A DNA stretch of 64,000 nt from Eumeta japonica (Eukaryota > Arthropoda > Insecta > Lepidoptera > Psychidae). Shown here one piece after another: positions 59,945-64,000 of the stretch. A model generated the notes under the pieces. The model had not been told where the DNA came from. It saw only the letters and a list, made by a program, of their open reading frames with translations, and searched no databases. Location of the stretch: positions 1-64,000 of the forward strand of contig BGZK01002022.1 of assembly GCA_005406025.1 (NCBI GenBank), read 5' to 3'. Positions within the stretch are counted from its first letter, which is position 1; the number at the start of each line of letters is the position of its first letter. Both the position numbers and the translations under genes were made by a program.

Positions 59945-60879
59945 AAGAAGATTTCATCAAAATTCAAAACTTTTTGTGTTTTTCGGTTTTATACAATTTC
60001 CGTTTTTATTATACACTTTCACAGTGAAAAAGTTACGTAGGTATGTTTAAATCAATTTTGTGTATATCTGTTGGTCAAACTGACATTTCCTGAAACAATT
60101 AACTTGAGAAAATGTAGAACAACAAAAAATATAAAATTCGTATCACACCTCAAAGTTGTGAATAAAATAATTTGAAAAGTAGTGGATAGATACACAGTAA
60201 AACAGTTTAATTTTGGTTTTTTTCATTATATCCCTATCAGGCCGCAGAATGTAAAAACCTTTTTCTTTGCACGCCATGTCGATATAAGAGTTTTTTGAAT
60301 GTTCTAAGAGGAAAGGACTTTGCATCAGAATTTCATAATTTTGAACGATTTCGAAGTGCACTTTATGCATAGTGTTTGATGAATGTGCAATGAAAATTTA
60401 ACTGGCGGCGGTAACTCAATGGATTGTGAGTTACGACTCAGCACATTTTTCAATATACATATGATTTATTTTTTCAATTTTTATTCTTATCTTTACGTCC
60501 ACGAAAAGCATGTAGATTTTAATAAAATAAATATTACTGGATCGACATACAAATTCTGCGATAAATAAATTTTTTCTTTTGAAACTTTTCATTTCCAAAT
60601 GTGTTGTTTCATAAAGTAGTTAAATAGGTAGTGACAATTCATTTAAATACAAAAAAATCTACGTACATCATTAATATTATTAAAGTATGCCGCAACGCCT
60701 GATCATATTAAGATGAATGTCATACGTCCTGATGATATATTCTTGGATAAAACACGGACAATTATGATTCCTTTGATTGCGTAATTATTAACTTACAGAA
60801 AAAGGTCGAATGCTAAGTTAGAATGACATAACGAATTGTCATCGGAAAAATAATTTTGACTTTATGTTACTTTTTTAAG

Positions 60880-61080
60880 GGTTCGTAGCCAAGGCCAAAA
60901 AAAAAAAGGAATCCTCATATTTTCGTCGTATTCGTCCGTCTGAGCGTATGTCACATTTTTATAACACGGCTATTATTTGATTACCGATTTCGATATCATT
61001 GTACAAGTGGGTGAATATGAATCTCACCGCTATAAAGTATTGCAATAAAGATAGGAAGAAAAAAATTACTGGTAGGTAGC
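60880..61080 (+). repeat. 'TCCGTCCGTCCG' dispersed repeat copy
   Basis: It begins AAGGGTTCGTAGCCAAGGCC, followed by TTTCGTCG, TTCGTCCGTCTG and TATGTCAC, the typical order for this family. In other lepidopteran genomes I recall it starting AGGGTTCCGTA. Diverged, no coding capacity. Confidence 0.65.
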
Positions 61081-61245
61081 TTTCCATCGGAGCCGTTAGC
61101 CGTTCATAAAATAATTAAAATATCATTGAAAATTTCACCTTTTTCGAACTCATTTCTTTTTGTCACGCTGCACCTCTGTTAGTAAATGCTAGGTCACAGA
61201 AACTTTTTATAAACAATTTGTTGCGATTAATAATAAATACAAATT

Positions 61246-62878
61246 ACAATATATGTATATTATATCGGTTCAAAAAATCGACTATTTTTTTTCAAAACTC
61301 GCAGTGAAATACCTTCCTAGTCATGAAAAAAGAAGCCTGTAGAAACGGGAGCTCTTAATATTAATATTGAAAGGTCGCTCATCGTGATTTTCTATTTTAC
61401 ATTTAAATAACTTGGGATTTTTTTTAATTCGTAATTTTATAGCTCATTTTTGAATCAACATATCGGGATGAGCGATACATATTTTTGACGAAAATAGAAC
61501 GCTCTAAATAAAATGTCTCTTATGTTTTTTTTTTTGTAAAATCACTCCTCTAATAGTTATTCGAGTTTAAAATTCAACATGTAATCAATTTAACATTTTT
61601 TTCTTAATTTTTCTTAAAAAAAATTAACTTAATTAATTAATTGTCGAGTTCAACGTCGTTGACAAAGTAGATATATATTGATCTGCTATTACGAATAATT
61701 GACTTTATAATTAAAAAATTCGAAATTCATTTTCTCTTCGAAGTTTAAAAAAAATTTGAATTGTATGTACATAATTTTCAGGAAAAATTACCAATTGTGG
61801 TTTGTAGGAAATGTAGTGCTCTTTTTTACCGTTGAAATAGAGATGCACCACATTAACAACTTACTTTTTGGTACTGTTAGTCAATTATTGTTCTGGTTCC
61901 TAGCTGTTTATGATTGCGATTTTGATGTATAATAATTTGTAGATATTTGACTTTTTAAAAATGTATTATTTTATGATAAATAAGGGAAAAAAATGGATAC
62001 TTATTTGATGAATTGAACGAAAATTTTATTGGACGTAAACTGCTCACAAATGTCCACATTTTTGTATGAGCATAAATTGAACAAACTGACATTAAAAAAG
62101 AGTGCTTGTGTTACTGTGAAAAAGTTGAAGAAAAATCGTTACAAGCGGGACTTACAATTTCAATAATAATACTTAAGAAAATAATACTTTAAAATTTGAT
62201 ATTTTTATTTCAATCCTTCTCTAAAAAGTAGGTTGATCGGATGTTGCATCATTTCCGTAATCTTTTTATTCGGTTTGTTATTGGTCGTTTAAGGTTATGG
62301 CGGGGTTCTCGAAAATAATGAGGGCGCGTAAAGCGCCCGTACCGTGTCTAATAAATAAAAACAGACGGTCTCTAAAGGGTCTCAATTTTTTTTTAATGTT
62401 CAAAGAGAGAACTAATTTCGAATGTTTTAAATTAAAAAGTCGTTCATTCGTAATAGTAGATCAATATAAATCTACTTTGACAACGACGTTGAACTTGACA
62501 ATTAAATATTTAAGTTAATTTTTTTTAATAAAAATCATAAAATTTTTAAGAAAAAATTGTTAAATATATTACATGTTGAATTTTAAACTCGAATAACTAT
62601 TAGAGGAGTGATTTTACAAAAAAAAAAAAAGATAAGAGACATTTTATTTAGAGCGTTCTATTTTCTTCAAAAATATGTATCGCTCATTCCGAAATGTTGA
62701 TTTAAAAATGAGCTATAAAATTCCGAATTAAAAAAAAATCCCAAGTTATTTCAATATTAATATTAAGAGCTCCCGTTTCCACAGGCTTCTTTTTTCATGA
62801 CTAGGAAGGTATTTCACGAGTTTTGAAAAAAAAAATAATCGATTTTTTTGAACCGGTTTAATATATATATATATATGT
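61246..62878. mobile_element. fold-back element with ~480-500-bp inverted arms
   Basis: The left arm, about 61260-61761, and the right arm, about 62384-62862, are reverse complements with very high identity over long blocks, for example ACCTTCCTAGTCATGAAAAA, CTCTAAATAAAATGTCTC and ACTCCTCTAATAGTTATTCG. The left arm carries an extra stretch of about 35 bp near 61368-61402. The spacer of about 620 bp is AT-rich with a small GC patch (62297-62360) holding the palindrome GGGCGC/GCGCCC. Outside the arms both flanks are TA-rich, so no clear target duplication can be called. No transposase is visible; this is probably a non-autonomous fold-back or MITE-like element. Transcribed, it would fold into long double-stranded RNA. 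Confidence 0.85.
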
Positions 62879-62879
62879 T

Positions 62880-63729
62880 ATTTTAATAATAAAATTTAAA
62901 TAAATAAATACATATTTAGAATATCGTAACCGAAAAAACAACCGAAATTAACAACTCAAAAAAAAAAATCAATTAAACCGTGCTTGTTGGATTCCCTTTG
63001 TCACAGCTTTTTACGTTAAGCGATATCTCTCCTCACTCCCTTGTTTATACTATTTTATGAACGGTTCCATTCATAAAACACAGGGACAACATTTTTTTCA
63101 GTCTATTGTGTGGTGTGTTGTTGAACAGGTTCGTTGTTATTGTCGTATCAGATTTTATTAATCGCACTGGTAATCCATGCCTTCCCACTTCCACAGTCTT
63201 TTTATATTAGATTGTGGGACTGAGTATCCTCGGTGTTGACCCAGAGCGGGTTGGGGGCTGATGGATTTCAAATAGATACATTGAACGTTTTTAAGCAAAT
63301 TTTCCTTCCATTTATATATTTTGGGATTTATTATTATTGCGCATACGAAGCGTTAGTTTCAAAAGCCAACTTCGTTTCTTGTTGTAACTTTTCGACCACT
63401 TGTTTTAGACATTAAAAATAAAATCACGATATCAGGGCTTTATGAATACCATCGAGGATAATTGGTTTAAACAAAATCTTATGGACAAGCTTTTCAATAT
63501 CGACAATTTCCAATTTTAATAGCAAAAATCTTAACAGCAACCGATATGGGTATACTTAAGAATTTTAATACTATCTCACCTTTTATATACTCTATTGCTG
63601 TACGATTAATTTAGATTATTTTTCTCAAAAACCTATTGCATACCCCATGTGATATCTATTTTTAATTTAAGTGCAAAGTACGTTCATTGGTATAAACTTC
63701 TGGATACAAGTTCGATGCCCACTTTGGCT
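62880..63729. other. AT-rich region, nothing recognised
   Basis: No gene, exon or structured repeat is recognised; there are only short open frames and A/T runs. Confidence 0.6.
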
Positions 63730-63960
63730 GTTTCTTAAGGGTTTCCTAGCTAAAGGCAAAAAGGGATTCTTATAGTTTCATTATATTCGCTTGTCCGTCC
63801 GCCCGTGTGTCATAACCTCATAGTTCCCCCATTTCCCTCTCCAACTTTTCAACCAGGTGTGTTTAAAATCGGATAAAAGCAACAGTAATTATAGCTTTAT
63901 AAATAAATTCAAAGAAAATTCTTTTAAACAAAATCTGTTCGTTTTTTTTGGATATACACA
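63730..63960 (+). repeat. 'TCCGTCCGTCCG' dispersed repeat copy
   Basis: TTAAGGGTTTCCTAGC, GGCAAAAAGGGATTC, TTATAGTTTCATTATATTCG, then TTGTCCGTCCGCCCGTGTGT: the same module order as the copies at 24.7, 41.5 and 60.9 kb. Confidence 0.65.
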
Positions 63961-64000
63961 ATTTCCAATCGTCAATAACAACAATCTAATAACAGATGAA

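Larger units (their letters stand above)
58746..61245. other. probable fringe intron / 5' flank, no further exon seen
   Basis: No further fringe exon could be recognised upstream of 58745. A GC-richer stretch lies at 59100-59300, and a repeat end at 59870-59944. The rest is AT-rich without recognisable features. The next upstream fringe exon should end at a codon boundary in a GT donor. Confidence 0.5.

Noticed and set aside
63685..63715. Similarity of CATTGGTATAAACTTCTGGA to the end of the cysteine-rich relic at 33.4 kb
   Set aside because: Match is about 25 bp with no further alignment; may be chance.
1..64000. CRISPR arrays, operons, ribosome binding sites, tRNA or rRNA genes
   Set aside because: The DNA is eukaryotic with introns; no regularly spaced repeats, and no cloverleaf or rRNA-like sequence was noticed on reading. 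A tRNA scan would be needed to exclude tRNA genes fully.
58746..64000. Further upstream fringe exon within the window
   Set aside because: I looked for an exon ending before TWFFTD with the expected preceding fringe motif and a GT donor at phase 0; none was found.

Overview
The window looks like nuclear DNA of an insect, most likely a moth or butterfly (Lepidoptera). It is strongly AT-rich, has spliceosomal introns with GT..AG borders, and is crowded with degraded retrotransposon, piggyBac and short dispersed repeats of kinds I recall from many lepidopteran genomes. There is no operon structure, CRISPR array or prokaryotic signal. I see no tRNA or rRNA gene.

Only one host gene can be supported. 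The 3' part of fringe (fng), the Notch-modifying beta-1,3-N-acetylglucosaminyltransferase, lies on the minus strand. Seven coding exons (58745..58697, 58585..58483, 54615..54468, 50580..50495, 49681..49611, 49251..49074, 48290..48236) join in one frame into the last 229 residues plus stop (690 nt). All six internal junctions have GT donors, AG acceptors and consistent phase. The N-terminal exons (signal anchor, first part of the catalytic domain) were not found and presumably lie beyond position 64000.

Layout. 1-7.5 kb: AT-rich DNA with terminal-inverted-repeat (TIR) type elements (32-428, 4163-5139) and a dispersed repeat (1131-1470). 7.5-12.1 kb: a nest of retrotransposon relics (RTE-like on minus, jockey-like on plus, then a perfect 64-bp tandem duplication). 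12-32 kb: AT-rich DNA with MITE-like elements (13418-13615, 30537-30917), several dispersed repeat families and isolated GC-rich islands that may be conserved regulatory DNA. 33.0-34.4 kb: two inverted arms of about 200-245 bp enclosing a decayed cysteine-rich protein relic. 35-48 kb: more repeats, a (TA)n microsatellite, GC-rich islands and a piggyBac transposase pseudogene (45.0-46.2 kb). 48-58.7 kb: fringe exons and introns, with GC-rich islands inside the introns. 58.7-64 kb: probably an intron or 5' non-coding part of fringe, containing a striking fold-back element at 61.25-62.88 kb with nearly 500-bp arms.

I found no new multi-gene system. The most notable structures are the long fold-back element upstream of the fringe catalytic exons, the inverted-arm element around the cysteine-rich relic, and the GC-rich intronic and downstream islands. 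Assignments to repeat families rest on memory of typical sequences, not on a search.
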